Positions 35,202 through 43,442 are shown, numbered from the stretch's first letter. The stretch is 47,990 bases of DNA from Candidatus Aquabacterium excrementipullorum (GCA_019112875.1 DXIO01000087.1:1-47990); one strand, 5' to 3'. The notes: generated from the sequence alone by a model not told the origin. Translations and numbers: made by a program.

Positions 35202-35798
35202 ATGTCGATCAGCCAGGACTTCCTCCACGCCGCCACGATCAACCTGCTTTACGCGGCCGTGGCCATCCTCACCTTCGTGATCCTCGAGCGGCTCGTGTAC
35301 TACGTGTACCTGACCACGCGCCGCGGGCGCATCGCCAAGTCGATCGCCGTGGCCGTGCAGAAGGACGCGAGCAGTCCGCTGCCTGACCTGCCCGAAGGCA
35401 AGGACGTGCTCACCCGCTCCATGCAGGAGTACGTGGACGTGCAGCGCAAAGGCAGCGTCACCCGCAACCGCATCGAGGACCTGTCGGCCGCGCTCTTCCT
35501 GCGCGTGGACGGCAGCATCAACCGCGGCCTGTGGATCCTCGACACCATCGTAACGGCGGCCCCGCTGCTGGGCCTGCTGGGCACCATCCTCGGGATCATG
35601 GACACCTTCCAGGCCCTGTCGGCCGGTGGCGTGTCCGACCCGTCGGCGGTGAGCCGGGGCATCGGCTCGGCCCTGTTCGCCACGGCCATCGGCATCGGCA
35701 CGGCGCTCTACGGCCTGCTGGGCCACAACGTGCTGCACCGCCTGGGCGAGTGCATCACCGAAGACTTCAAGAGCTTCCTGCTCGAGACCACGAAGTGA
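35202..35798 (+). CDS. exbB: ExbB/MotA/TolQ-type proton channel subunit
   Basis: The 198-residue protein has a membrane segment near 14-30 and two more near 115-135 and 150-170. The family segment PLLGLLGTILGIMDTFQAL (about 120-138) is followed by the SRGIGSALFATAIGI stretch of ExbB/TolQ proteins. It forms the inner-membrane proton channel with the ExbD encoded downstream and energises TonB. It begins 10 bp after the receptor stop, so the energiser is co-transcribed with its receptor. Confidence 0.92.
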   Translation: MSISQDFLHAATINLLYAAVAILTFVILERLVYYVYLTTRRGRIAKSIAVAVQKDASSPLPDLPEGKDVLTRSMQEYVDVQRKGSVTRNRIEDLSAALFLRVDGSINRGLWILDTIVTAAPLLGLLGTILGIMDTFQALSAGGVSDPSAVSRGIGSALFATAIGIGTALYGLLGHNVLHRLGECITEDFKSFLLETTK

Positions 35799-35825
35799 TT
35801 GACCAGACCTGACCGGAGCCGAGCG

Positions 35826-36236
35826 ATGAGATCCTTCCCCCAACGCAAGCAGCGCCAGGCGCGCATCGAGATCATCCCGATGATCGACGTGATGATGTTC
35901 CTGCTGGTGTTCTTCGTGCTGATCAGCACCAACGTGCTGCCCGCGCTGGGTCTGAACGTGGCGCTGCCGGGTTCGGCCCAGCCCGATCCGATCAAGGACG
36001 AGCCGCTGCGCATCACGCTCACCGTCGACAAGGACGGCGCCGTGTATGTCGATGGCAAGGCCTCGCCGATGAAGCAGGTGGCCGAGCGCCTCAAGACCCT
36101 GGCCGGCAGCAAGCAGGCCAAGGTGATCATCGCCGGCGATGGCAGCTCCAACCTGCAGACCCTGGTCGAGCTGCTCGACCAGCTCAAGGCCGCGGGCATG
36201 CCGGCTGCCTCCATCGTGACCAAGCGCCAGTCCTGA
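35826..36236 (+). CDS. exbD: ExbD/TolR biopolymer transport protein
   Basis: The ATG at 35826, behind a GGAG at 35815-35818, gives 136 residues; a TTG farther upstream is less likely. The single membrane helix IIPMIDVMMFLLVFFVLIS (about 17-35) carries the essential Asp of the family, preceded by a basic N-terminus (PQRKQRQARIE). The periplasmic domain has the usual beta-strand order with ITLTVDKDGAVYVDGK and KVIIAGDG. It couples the proton-motive force with ExbB to TonB. Confidence 0.92.
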   Translation: MRSFPQRKQRQARIEIIPMIDVMMFLLVFFVLISTNVLPALGLNVALPGSAQPDPIKDEPLRITLTVDKDGAVYVDGKASPMKQVAERLKTLAGSKQAKVIIAGDGSSNLQTLVELLDQLKAAGMPAASIVTKRQS

Positions 36237-36250
36237 GTGAGTTTGTTGCC

Positions 36251-36937
36251 GTGACCACCCGCGATCCCTTCGAGCGAACATCCAGCGGCTTCGCGCTGCT
36301 GGCCACGGCCGCCGCCGTGGCGGCCATGGCGCTCGCCCCCAAGCCCGAGCTGGCCAAGAGCCCACCGCCCCCGGCCGAGCCGCCGGCGGTGATGCTGCAG
36401 GCCGAGGATGTGCCGCCAGAGGTGACACCTCCGCCGCCACCACCCCCGCCGCCTCCGCCACCGCAGCAGGTGCCCCCGCCACCCAAGCCTTTGCCGCCCA
36501 CCCCGGCGCCGGTGCCCGTGCCTTCGCCCGCGCCTTCACCGGTGCCCGTGCCGCCACCGCCGCCCCCCGCGCCCGTGCCGCCGCCAGCCCCGGTGCCGCC
36601 ACCGCCCGCGCCCACACCGCCGCCCGTCAACACGGCCAGCGTGGAAGCCGGCTACGTGGGCAAGCTGCGCAACTACATCCGCAGCATCACCGAGTACCCG
36701 ACCTCGGGCGATGCCCGCCGCCTGCGCCCCGAAGGCGCCAGCGTCGTGCGCTTCACCCTCACGCGGGACGGCACCCTGCGCAACGCCGAGATCGAGCGCG
36801 GCTCCGGCTCGCCCATCCTGGACAAGCAGGCCCTGGCCATCGTGCGCGGCGGCAAGTACCCCGCCTGGCCTGTGGACGCCTGGAGCAGCGCGGACGACCA
36901 CACCTTCACGGTGACGGTGCAGTTCGTCTCGCCATGA
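36251..36937 (+). CDS. tonB: TonB energy-transducing protein, very proline-rich
   Basis: A GTG at 36251 gives 228 residues; no good ATG is available. A single N-terminal hydrophobic segment (about 12-30, FALLATAAAVAAMALA) anchors the protein in the inner membrane. Residues about 39-125 are almost wholly proline, alanine and valine, including a 12-proline run, as expected for the periplasm-spanning linker of TonB. The C-terminal domain (about 130-228) has the TonB-fold pattern, including VRFTLTRDGTLRNAEIERGSG and LDKQALAIVRGGKYPAWP. It contacts the receptor TonB box. The DUF1445 gene begins 13 bp after the stop. Confidence 0.9.
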   Translation: MTTRDPFERTSSGFALLATAAAVAAMALAPKPELAKSPPPPAEPPAVMLQAEDVPPEVTPPPPPPPPPPPPQQVPPPPKPLPPTPAPVPVPSPAPSPVPVPPPPPPAPVPPPAPVPPPPAPTPPPVNTASVEAGYVGKLRNYIRSITEYPTSGDARRLRPEGASVVRFTLTRDGTLRNAEIERGSGSPILDKQALAIVRGGKYPAWPVDAWSSADDHTFTVTVQFVSP

Positions 36938-36950
36938 CGAGGATGCCGCG

Positions 36951-37757
36951 ATGAGCACCTGTACCCCGGCCACCACGCTCGATTTCGACACCACCTCGCC
37001 CGCCGCCGTGCGCGCCGCGATCCGCAGCGGTGCGCACCTGGGCTTCACCAACCACCTGGCGCGCGGCTTCGTGCAGGGCAACCTGATGATCGTGCCGCAG
37101 GCCCAGGCGGAGGATTTCGCCACCTACTGCGCGCTCAACCCGCGGGCCTTGCCTGTGCTGGGTCGCAGCCGCCCGGGCGAGCCCTTCATCCCCGAGCTGG
37201 GCGCCGATCTCGACCTGCGCACCGATGTCGGCGGCTACACCGTGTTCCGCGATGGCGAGCCGGTGGACACGCCGCGCAGCATCGCCGAGCTGTGGCGCGA
37301 CGACCTGGTCGCCTTCGTGCTGGGCTGCTCCTTCTCGTTCGAAGGGGTGCTGCAGCGTCACGGCGTGCGCCTGCGCCACCTCGACGAAGGCAACGTCTCG
37401 GCCATGTACGTGACCAGCGTGCCCACGGCCGAGGCCGGCCCCTTCGGCGGCCCGCTGGTCGTGTCGATGCGGGCGCTGCGGGCCCGCGATGCGATCCGCG
37501 CGATCACCATCTCGCAGCACTACCCCATGTTCCATGGCGAGCCCGTGCACATCGGCACGCCCGCGCTGATCGGCATCGACGACCTGGCCGACTCCTATGG
37601 CGGCCATGGCCTGAAAGAACTCCACCCCGACGAGTTGCCCGTGTTCTGGGCCTGTGGCGCGACCGCGCAGCTCGCCGCGCGGCGGGCCCGCCTGCCGCTG
37701 TGCATCACCCATCACAAGGCGCACATGGTCGTTACCGATCTGCCCGTCAGGCCTTAG
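36951..37757 (+). CDS. DUF1445 putative hydro-lyase/D-glutamate-cyclase-like protein
   Basis: The 268-residue protein aligns in pattern with the DUF1445 (YcsI) family: VQGNLMIVP, the ADLDLRTDVGGYTVFRDGE stretch, DLVAFVLGCSFSFEGVL, PLVVSMRAL, PVHIGTPALIGIDDL and PVFWACGATAQ, ending in ITHHKAHMVVTDL. The vertebrate relative DGLUCY converts D-glutamate to 5-oxo-D-proline. Bacterial members are annotated only as putative hydro-lyases. With a glutamyl ligase and oxoprolinase-like HyuAB in the same region, lactam formation or opening in a glutamate-derived intermediate is plausible but unproven. The usual GPTAG-type N-terminal motif is replaced by a FTNHLARG segment. Confidence 0.85.
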   Translation: MSTCTPATTLDFDTTSPAAVRAAIRSGAHLGFTNHLARGFVQGNLMIVPQAQAEDFATYCALNPRALPVLGRSRPGEPFIPELGADLDLRTDVGGYTVFRDGEPVDTPRSIAELWRDDLVAFVLGCSFSFEGVLQRHGVRLRHLDEGNVSAMYVTSVPTAEAGPFGGPLVVSMRALRARDAIRAITISQHYPMFHGEPVHIGTPALIGIDDLADSYGGHGLKELHPDELPVFWACGATAQLAARRARLPLCITHHKAHMVVTDLPVRP

Positions 37758-37824
37758 CGATCCAAGGCATCACAAGAATCTCGCGGCCCGCATGGCCGCA
37801 CCGACCCACGAAGAGGACACGACG

Positions 37825-38712
37825 ATGAATCTCGAGCAGATGTACCAGCAGTACCGCGAAGAAGGGTATGTGCTCATCCCCAACGCGCTCAGCCCGCAGG
37901 ACGTGGCCGAGCTGCAGGCCGTCACCGACCGCGTCACGGCCCAGGCCCGAGGCCTGACGGAAGACAACGCCATCTTCGATTTCGAATCCGGCCACACGCC
38001 AGAGGCCCCGCTGGTGCAGCGCATCAAGAAGCCGCACCGCGTGGACCCGCTCTACCTTGCCATGGCCACGCACCCCGCCATCTTCAAGCTGGTGCAGCGC
38101 ATCTGCGGTGACAACGTCCGCCTGAACCACAGCAAGATGAACATGAAGGCCGCGCGCGCCGGCTCGCCGCTGGAATGGCACCAGGACTGGGCCTTCGCGC
38201 CACACACCAACATGGACACCTGCGTGGCCTCGGTGATGATCGACGATGTGTCCACCGAGAACGGCGCCATGCACGTGCTGCCCGGCAGCCACCTGGGCCC
38301 GCTGCTGGAGCACCATGACCCCGAGTTCGGTTTCGTCGGCGCGGTCGATGTGCTCGCGCAGGGCGTGGACGTGGCCAAGGCCGCCTCGCTCACCGGCGCG
38401 GCCGGCACGGTCTCCATCCACCACCCGATGACCATGCATGGCTCGGGCGCCAACCACTCGGGCCGCCAGCGCCGCATCCTCTTCCTGGAATACGCCGCCA
38501 GCGATGCCTACCCGCTGTTCTACAACGTCGAGTGGGACGAGTACGACAGCCGCCTGCTCAGCGGCCCGTCCACCAGCCACGTGCGCTGCGAGCCCAACGT
38601 GATCAAGCTGCCCTACCCATCGCGCGCGGGCAGCTCCATCTACAAGGCCCAGGCCCTGGCCCGCGAGCGCCAGTTCGACAAGACCGTGATCGAGAAAGTG
38701 ATGCAGGCATGA
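37825..38712 (+). CDS. Phytanoyl-CoA dioxygenase (PhyH) family protein
   Basis: The ATG at 37825 gives 295 residues. The Fe(II) ligands are H119 and D121 (EWHQDW) and probably H205 (MHGSGANHS). The arginines of SGRQRR close by are likely to bind 2-oxoglutarate. NMKAARAGSPLEWHQDW and GAMHVLPGSHLGPL are hallmarks of PhyH proteins. Bacterial members hydroxylate varied small molecules such as ectoine and quorum signals. It is the second 2OG-type oxygenase of the region and a different family from the one at 23776. The stop overlaps the SDR start by 4 bp, implying sequential hydroxylation and dehydrogenation. Confidence 0.9.
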   Translation: MNLEQMYQQYREEGYVLIPNALSPQDVAELQAVTDRVTAQARGLTEDNAIFDFESGHTPEAPLVQRIKKPHRVDPLYLAMATHPAIFKLVQRICGDNVRLNHSKMNMKAARAGSPLEWHQDWAFAPHTNMDTCVASVMIDDVSTENGAMHVLPGSHLGPLLEHHDPEFGFVGAVDVLAQGVDVAKAASLTGAAGTVSIHHPMTMHGSGANHSGRQRRILFLEYAASDAYPLFYNVEWDEYDSRLLSGPSTSHVRCEPNVIKLPYPSRAGSSIYKAQALARERQFDKTVIEKVMQA

Positions 38713-39512
38713 CCAGCGATCCCCATGACACCGGCCGGCCCGTGGCCCTGGTGACCGGCGCCAGCAGCGGCACCGGCCGCGACGTGGCCATCGCGCTGGC
38801 CGAAGACGGCTGCGATGTCGGCGTGCTCGGCCGTCGTACCGAGGCGCTCGAAGCCACCGCCGCGCGCATCCGCGCACTGGGCCGCCGTGCCTGCGTGCTC
38901 ACCGCCGATGTGTGCGACGAGGCCGCCATGGCCGCTGCGGTCGAGACCTTCCTGGCCTGGTCCAGTGGCCGCATCGACGTGCTGGTCAATGCCGCCGGCA
39001 TCCCCGGGCCGCTGGGCGACCCGGTCGGCCAATTGCAGTTGCAGGATTTCGACCACGTGATGGCCACCAACCTGCGCGGCCCCTTCATCACCATGTCGCA
39101 CCTGCTGCCCGTGATGTGCCGGCAGGGCGCCGGCCGCGTGATCAACATCGGCGGCACGCATGGCATGCGCGGGCGCGCCGGGCGGGCCAGCTACGCCACG
39201 TCCAAATGGGCCTTGCGCGGCCTCACGCGCAGCGCCGCGCTGGAGGTGGGCGCGCATGGCGTCACCGCCAACGTGGTGGCCCCCGGCGCCATCGCCGTGG
39301 ACCGCATGCGCCAGCGCTGGGCCGACCAGGCCCAGGCCGAGGGCGTGAGCGAGGACGTGGTGCTCGACCGCTACGTGCAGGCCATGGGCATGGCGCTCAA
39401 GCGGCCCAACGAGACGTCCGACGTCGTGGCCACCGTGCGCTTCCTGGCGGGGGAGGGCGGGCGCAACATCACCGGGCAGGAGATCGTGGTGGATGGTGGT
39501 GTGATCGTCTGA
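38709..39512 (+). CDS. SDR family oxidoreductase (third of three related SDRs)
   Basis: The ATG at 38709 overlaps the PhyH stop and gives 267 residues. NAD(P) binding is in TGASSGTG (17-24) and the active-site pair is Y162/K166. Gly149 holds the usual serine position with Thr150 adjacent (NIGGTHGMRG). This stretch is strikingly close to that of the SDR at 14687 (NVGGTYGMRA), and the C-terminus to that at 28635. The protein probably oxidises the alcohol made by the adjacent PhyH enzyme. It ends the receptor operon; no hairpin terminator is visible before the nucleotidase gene. Confidence 0.9.
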   Translation: MTSDPHDTGRPVALVTGASSGTGRDVAIALAEDGCDVGVLGRRTEALEATAARIRALGRRACVLTADVCDEAAMAAAVETFLAWSSGRIDVLVNAAGIPGPLGDPVGQLQLQDFDHVMATNLRGPFITMSHLLPVMCRQGAGRVINIGGTHGMRGRAGRASYATSKWALRGLTRSAALEVGAHGVTANVVAPGAIAVDRMRQRWADQAQAEGVSEDVVLDRYVQAMGMALKRPNETSDVVATVRFLAGEGGRNITGQEIVVDGGVIV

Positions 39513-39545
39513 CCCCCTGGGGACTCCTGCTTGCCCGGACCCCGT

Positions 39546-39551
39546 TACACT
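39546..39551 (+). promoter_or_regulatory. -10-like box placed for a leaderless nucleotidase transcript
   Basis: TACACT ends six bases before the ATG at 39558, so a transcript would start at or next to the start codon. There is no Shine-Dalgarno sequence in the gap, which fits a leaderless mRNA. A good -35 is not visible. Confidence 0.35.
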
Positions 39552-39557
39552 GGCCCC

Positions 39558-40520
39558 ATGCCCGCATCGCTGGAAGGCCAACTGGTCGTCGCCATCTCCT
39601 CCCGTGCCCTGTTCGATTTCGAAGAGGAGAACGAGCTTTTCGAAGCCTCGGACGACCGCGCCTACATGCAATTGCAGCTCGACCGGCTGGAGGCGCCGGC
39701 CCGCCCGGGCGTGGCCTTCCAGCTGGTGCGCAAGCTGCTGGCATTCAATGCCCCCGGCGCGCCGCGCGTCGAGGTCGTGATCCTGTCGCGCAACGACCCC
39801 GCCTCGGGCCTGCGCGTATTCCGCTCGGCCCAGCATTACGGCCTGCCCATCGAGCGCGGCGTGTTCACGCGCGGGCGCTCCCCCTGGCAGTACCTGCGCC
39901 CCTTGGGGGCACACCTGTTCCTGTCCGCCAACGACGCCGACGTGCGCTCGGCCCTGGCCGCCGGGGTGCCCGCCGCGCGCGTGCTGCCCCATGCGGCCCG
40001 TGGTGGCCAGGCCCACCCCGATGAAGTGCGCATCGCCTTCGACGGCGATGCCGTGCTGTTCTCCGACGAGGCCGAGCAGGTCTTCCAGAGCGGCGGGCTG
40101 GACGCCTTCCAGCGCCACGAGGTCGAGCAGGCGAGCAAGCCGCTGCCGGCCGGCCCGTTCAAGCCGCTGCTGCTGGCCCTGCATGCGCTGCGTGCGCTTG
40201 AGCAGGCCAGCGCCAAGCCCGACGACGCACCGCCCGGCCAAACCCATGGCCCCTCGCCCATGCGCCTGCGCACGGCCTTGGTCACCGCGCGCAGTGCGCC
40301 GGCCCACGAACGCGCCATCCGCACCCTGATGGACTGGCACATCGATGTCGACGAGGCCATGTTCCTGGGCGGCCTGCCCAAGGGTGCTTTCCTGCGCGAG
40401 TTCGAGCCCGATTTCTTCTTCGACGACCAGACCGGGCACGTCGAAAACGCCGCGCCGCACGTGCCCGCAGGCCATGTGGCCGCTGGCGTGCGCAATCCGC
40501 AGGTCACGCCCTCCGAGTGA
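39558..40520 (+). CDS. Cytosolic 5'-nucleotidase, PF06189 family
   Basis: The ATG at 39558 gives 320 residues without a signal peptide. VVAISSRALFDFEEENE (about 8-24), FQLVRKLLAFN, VEVVILSRNDPASGLRVF and the late MFLGGLPKGAFLREFEPDFFFDDQ follow the order of the 5'-nucleotidase family related to vertebrate NT5C1A. RALFDFEE takes the place of the HAD nucleophile region, and FFFDDQ the metal aspartates. It hydrolyses nucleoside monophosphates in the cytosol. A secreted nucleotidase of another family lies 950 bp downstream. Confidence 0.87.
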   Translation: MPASLEGQLVVAISSRALFDFEEENELFEASDDRAYMQLQLDRLEAPARPGVAFQLVRKLLAFNAPGAPRVEVVILSRNDPASGLRVFRSAQHYGLPIERGVFTRGRSPWQYLRPLGAHLFLSANDADVRSALAAGVPAARVLPHAARGGQAHPDEVRIAFDGDAVLFSDEAEQVFQSGGLDAFQRHEVEQASKPLPAGPFKPLLLALHALRALEQASAKPDDAPPGQTHGPSPMRLRTALVTARSAPAHERAIRTLMDWHIDVDEAMFLGGLPKGAFLREFEPDFFFDDQTGHVENAAPHVPAGHVAAGVRNPQVTPSE

Positions 40521-40683
40521 CACGGGCGCTTTGTGCGCCTGCCGTGTGATTGCGAAAGCCTGATGACACACAGGCCAGGCCCGCCCAATGGCTCACACGG
40601 TGTCATGCTCGATTCAAAGACGCTTCCTAGCATGGTCTCCAGAACGGCCCGCTTCGCGGACCGCACCTTCACGGAGTACCACC

Positions 40684-41430
40684 ATGTTCAAGCGCTCGAT
40701 CCTCGCCCTGGCCACCGCCGTGGTCGCCTTCAATGCCCATGCCGTGTCGTCCGGCGACCTGGCCTTCACCGCCTTCAACGCCGACGAGGACGGCTGGTCC
40801 CTGGTCACCTTCGTGGACCTGGCGGCCAACTCCCAGTTCTATTTCACCGACAACGAATGGGACGGCTCTTCCTTCAACAGCGGTGAGAGCTACCACGCCT
40901 GGAACACCGGCAGCAGCGTGATCGCCGCCGGCACCGTCATCCGCTTCTCCAGCACGGACACCACCAACCTGAGCGCCTCGCTGGGCACCCTCAGCCGCGC
41001 CAGCGTCTCGGGCAGCACCAACTACGGCATCAGCCAGGACAACGACACGGTTTACCTGTACCAGGGTGCCAGCGCCACCGCGCCCACCACCTTCGTGGCC
41101 GCCATCTCCACCGGTGGCTTCACGGCGGACCAGGGCCTGCTGACCAACACCGGCCTGAGCATCGGCGCCGGTGCCGTCAAGCTGGGTGCGGGCAGCGACT
41201 ACGCCGAGTACACGGGCGACCGCAGCAGCCTGACCAGCCTGGCCGACTACAAGGCCCTGGTCTCGGACGTGGCCAACTGGACCGACCGCGGCAACGGGGC
41301 CTACGCCGCCGTGGTGCCCAACACCACCGCCTTCACCGTCACCGCCGTGCCCGAGCCGGACGCTGCCGCCATGGTGGTCGCCGGCATCGGCCTGCTGGGC
41401 TTCATGGGGCGCCGCCGCCTGGCGCGCTGA
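40684..41430 (+). CDS. PEP-CTERM sorting-domain protein 1
   Basis: The ATG at 40684 (CGGAG upstream) gives 248 residues. There is a Sec signal peptide cleaved near AHA|VSS (residue 20). The C-terminus has VPEPDAAAMVV, a hydrophobic helix and the basic end GRRRLAR, which together form a PEP-CTERM sorting signal for exosortase processing. The middle is rich in Thr, Ser, Gly and Asn with FTAFNADEDGWSLVTFVDL, a motif often seen in extracellular lamin-tail-like or nuclease/phosphatase-associated domains. The protein is expected at the cell surface. It is followed by a secreted nucleotidase after 41 bp, suggesting a joint role in phosphate or nucleotide scavenging. Confidence 0.85.
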   Translation: MFKRSILALATAVVAFNAHAVSSGDLAFTAFNADEDGWSLVTFVDLAANSQFYFTDNEWDGSSFNSGESYHAWNTGSSVIAAGTVIRFSSTDTTNLSASLGTLSRASVSGSTNYGISQDNDTVYLYQGASATAPTTFVAAISTGGFTADQGLLTNTGLSIGAGAVKLGAGSDYAEYTGDRSSLTSLADYKALVSDVANWTDRGNGAYAAVVPNTTAFTVTAVPEPDAAAMVVAGIGLLGFMGRRRLAR

Positions 41431-41471
41431 GTGCTTTCCTCAACCCCCAGCCCGCAGGACACCCGATCACC

Positions 41472-43442
41472 ATGACCATCAAGCACCACCCCACCGTACT
41501 GGCCCTTGTGCTCGCGAGCGCCTTGAGCTGCGCTGGCGCGCAAGCCGCCACACCGGCCTGCACCATCGGCAGCGCCTCGGGCAACGTGAGCTTCGGCGCC
41601 TATGACACGGGCCTGGCCAACCGCGTGCTCTCCGCCGATTGCGCCACGCTGGACGATGCCTTCGGCGACGAGCAGCCCTGGGCCAGCCAGGCCGCTTTCG
41701 TGTCGCATGTCTCGCGCGTGTCCTTCGATCTGCAGAAGGCCGGCCAGCTCACGGCCGCCGAGCGCGTCAGGCTGCTGAGCGCCGCGCAAGCTTCGGGCGT
41801 GGGCAGCACGCTCAAGGTCAAGCTGATCGGCTTCAACGATTTCCACGGCAACATCGAGGCTTCGGGCAGCAACCCCGGCGTGGCCCGCTTCGCCACCAAG
41901 GTGGCCGAGCTCAAGGCCGCCAACCCGCTCAACGCCGTGGTGTCGGCCGGCGACATGATCGGTGCCAGCCCGCTGGTGTCGGCCCTGTTCCACGACGAGC
42001 CCACCATCGAGGCCATGAACCGCATCGGCATCGACTTCAACGCCGTGGGCAACCACGAGTTCGACGAAGGCAAGGCCGAGATCCTGCGCATGCAGCACGG
42101 CGGCAACCATCCCACCGACATCTATTCCGGCAAGGGCCTGGCCGCCGACCTGGGCACCAGCGGCCAGTTCAAGGGCGCGCAATTTGGTTTCCTGGCCGCC
42201 AACGTGGTCGACACGGCCAGCGGCCAGACGCTGCTGCCCGGCGTGGGCGTCAAGGACTTCCTGGGCCACAAAGTCGCCTTCATCGGCATGACGCTCAAGG
42301 GCACGCCCACCATCGTGTCGCCCTCGGGCGTGGCGGGCCTGTCGTTCAAGGACGAGGCCGACACCGTCAACGCGCTGATCCCGCAGCTCAAGGCCCAGGG
42401 CATCGAGGCCGTGGTGGTGCTGGTGCACGAAGGCGGCACCATCGTCTCGGGTGGTGCCAATGGCTGCACGGGCGTGTCCGGCGCCATCGTGGACATCGCC
42501 AAGCGCCTGGATCCGGCGGTGGACCTGGTCGTGAGCGGCCACACGCACCAGGCCTACAACTGCCTGCTGCCCAACAAAGCCAGCGTGCCCGTGCGGGTGA
42601 CCTCTGCCGGCCAGTACGGCCGCATGGTCTCCGACATCGACCTGGTGCTGGACACCCGCACGCACGATGTGCGCAGCGTCGCCGCCAACAACATCAGCAT
42701 CCCCAACAACAGCACCGTGGCCGAGAGCGAATCGCTCAAGGCGGTGGTGACGCACTACCAGGCCGAGGCGCAGGCGCCCGCCACCCGTGTGATCGGCCGC
42801 ATCACCGCCACGCTGTCGCGCGACGCCACCGCCGCCGGCGAATCCAGCCTGGGCGACGTGATCGCCGACGCGCAGCTCGACGCCACCGATGACGTCGGCT
42901 TCGGCGAGGCCGTGGTCGCGCTGATGAACCCGGGCGGCATCCGTGCCGACCTGCCCTACAGCGCCCCCGGCAAGATCGACGGCCAGGTCACCTACGGCGA
43001 GGCCTTCACGGTGCAGCCCTTCGGCAACTCGCTCGTCACGATGACGCTCACCGGTGCCGACCTCAAACTGGCGCTGGAGCAGCAGTTCACCGGCTGCACG
43101 CAGGGCTACCCGGTCGATGGCCCCGTGGCCGGCCAGCCCTTCAACCGCATGCTGCAGGTCTCCGGCACCCTGAGCTACGCCTTCAGTGCCAGCGCGCCGG
43201 CCTGCAACAAGATCGGCGCCGCCAGCCTGAAGATCAAAGGCGTGACCGTGAACCCCGCCGCCAGCTACCGCATCACCGTCAACAGCTTCCTGGCCGATGG
43301 CGGCGACCAGTTCTATGCGCTGCGCAACGGCACGCAACGCCTGGGCGGCGCGGTGGACACCGATGCCTTCGAGGCCTACCTGCGCGCCAACCCGACCGGC
43401 GTGGCCCCCGGCCCGCGCAACCGCTACACCCAACTGCCCTGA
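41472..43442 (+). CDS. Secreted bifunctional metallophosphatase/5'-nucleotidase (UshA-like)
   Basis: The 656-residue protein has a Sec signal (cleavage near AQA|AT, residue 26) and an extra N-terminal region of about 90 residues before the catalytic domain. Metal-site motifs appear in order: NDFHGN near 124, GDMIGASPL near 160, GNHEFDEG near 193 and SGHTHQ near 357. The C-terminal 5'-nucleotidase domain contains NPGGIRADLPY and YGEAFTVQPFGN. It would strip phosphate from nucleotides outside the cytoplasm. Between two PEP-CTERM genes on the same strand (gaps 41 and 29 bp), it is probably one secreted module. It lacks its own PEP-CTERM tail. Confidence 0.9.
   Translation: MTIKHHPTVLALVLASALSCAGAQAATPACTIGSASGNVSFGAYDTGLANRVLSADCATLDDAFGDEQPWASQAAFVSHVSRVSFDLQKAGQLTAAERVRLLSAAQASGVGSTLKVKLIGFNDFHGNIEASGSNPGVARFATKVAELKAANPLNAVVSAGDMIGASPLVSALFHDEPTIEAMNRIGIDFNAVGNHEFDEGKAEILRMQHGGNHPTDIYSGKGLAADLGTSGQFKGAQFGFLAANVVDTASGQTLLPGVGVKDFLGHKVAFIGMTLKGTPTIVSPSGVAGLSFKDEADTVNALIPQLKAQGIEAVVVLVHEGGTIVSGGANGCTGVSGAIVDIAKRLDPAVDLVVSGHTHQAYNCLLPNKASVPVRVTSAGQYGRMVSDIDLVLDTRTHDVRSVAANNISIPNNSTVAESESLKAVVTHYQAEAQAPATRVIGRITATLSRDATAAGESSLGDVIADAQLDATDDVGFGEAVVALMNPGGIRADLPYSAPGKIDGQVTYGEAFTVQPFGNSLVTMTLTGADLKLALEQQFTGCTQGYPVDGPVAGQPFNRMLQVSGTLSYAFSASAPACNKIGAASLKIKGVTVNPAASYRITVNSFLADGGDQFYALRNGTQRLGGAVDTDAFEAYLRANPTGVAPGPRNRYTQLP

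Noticed and set aside
36391..36630. Low-complexity C-rich tract that might be a tandem repeat
   Set aside because: It is the proline-rich linker of TonB in frame, which fully explains the composition.
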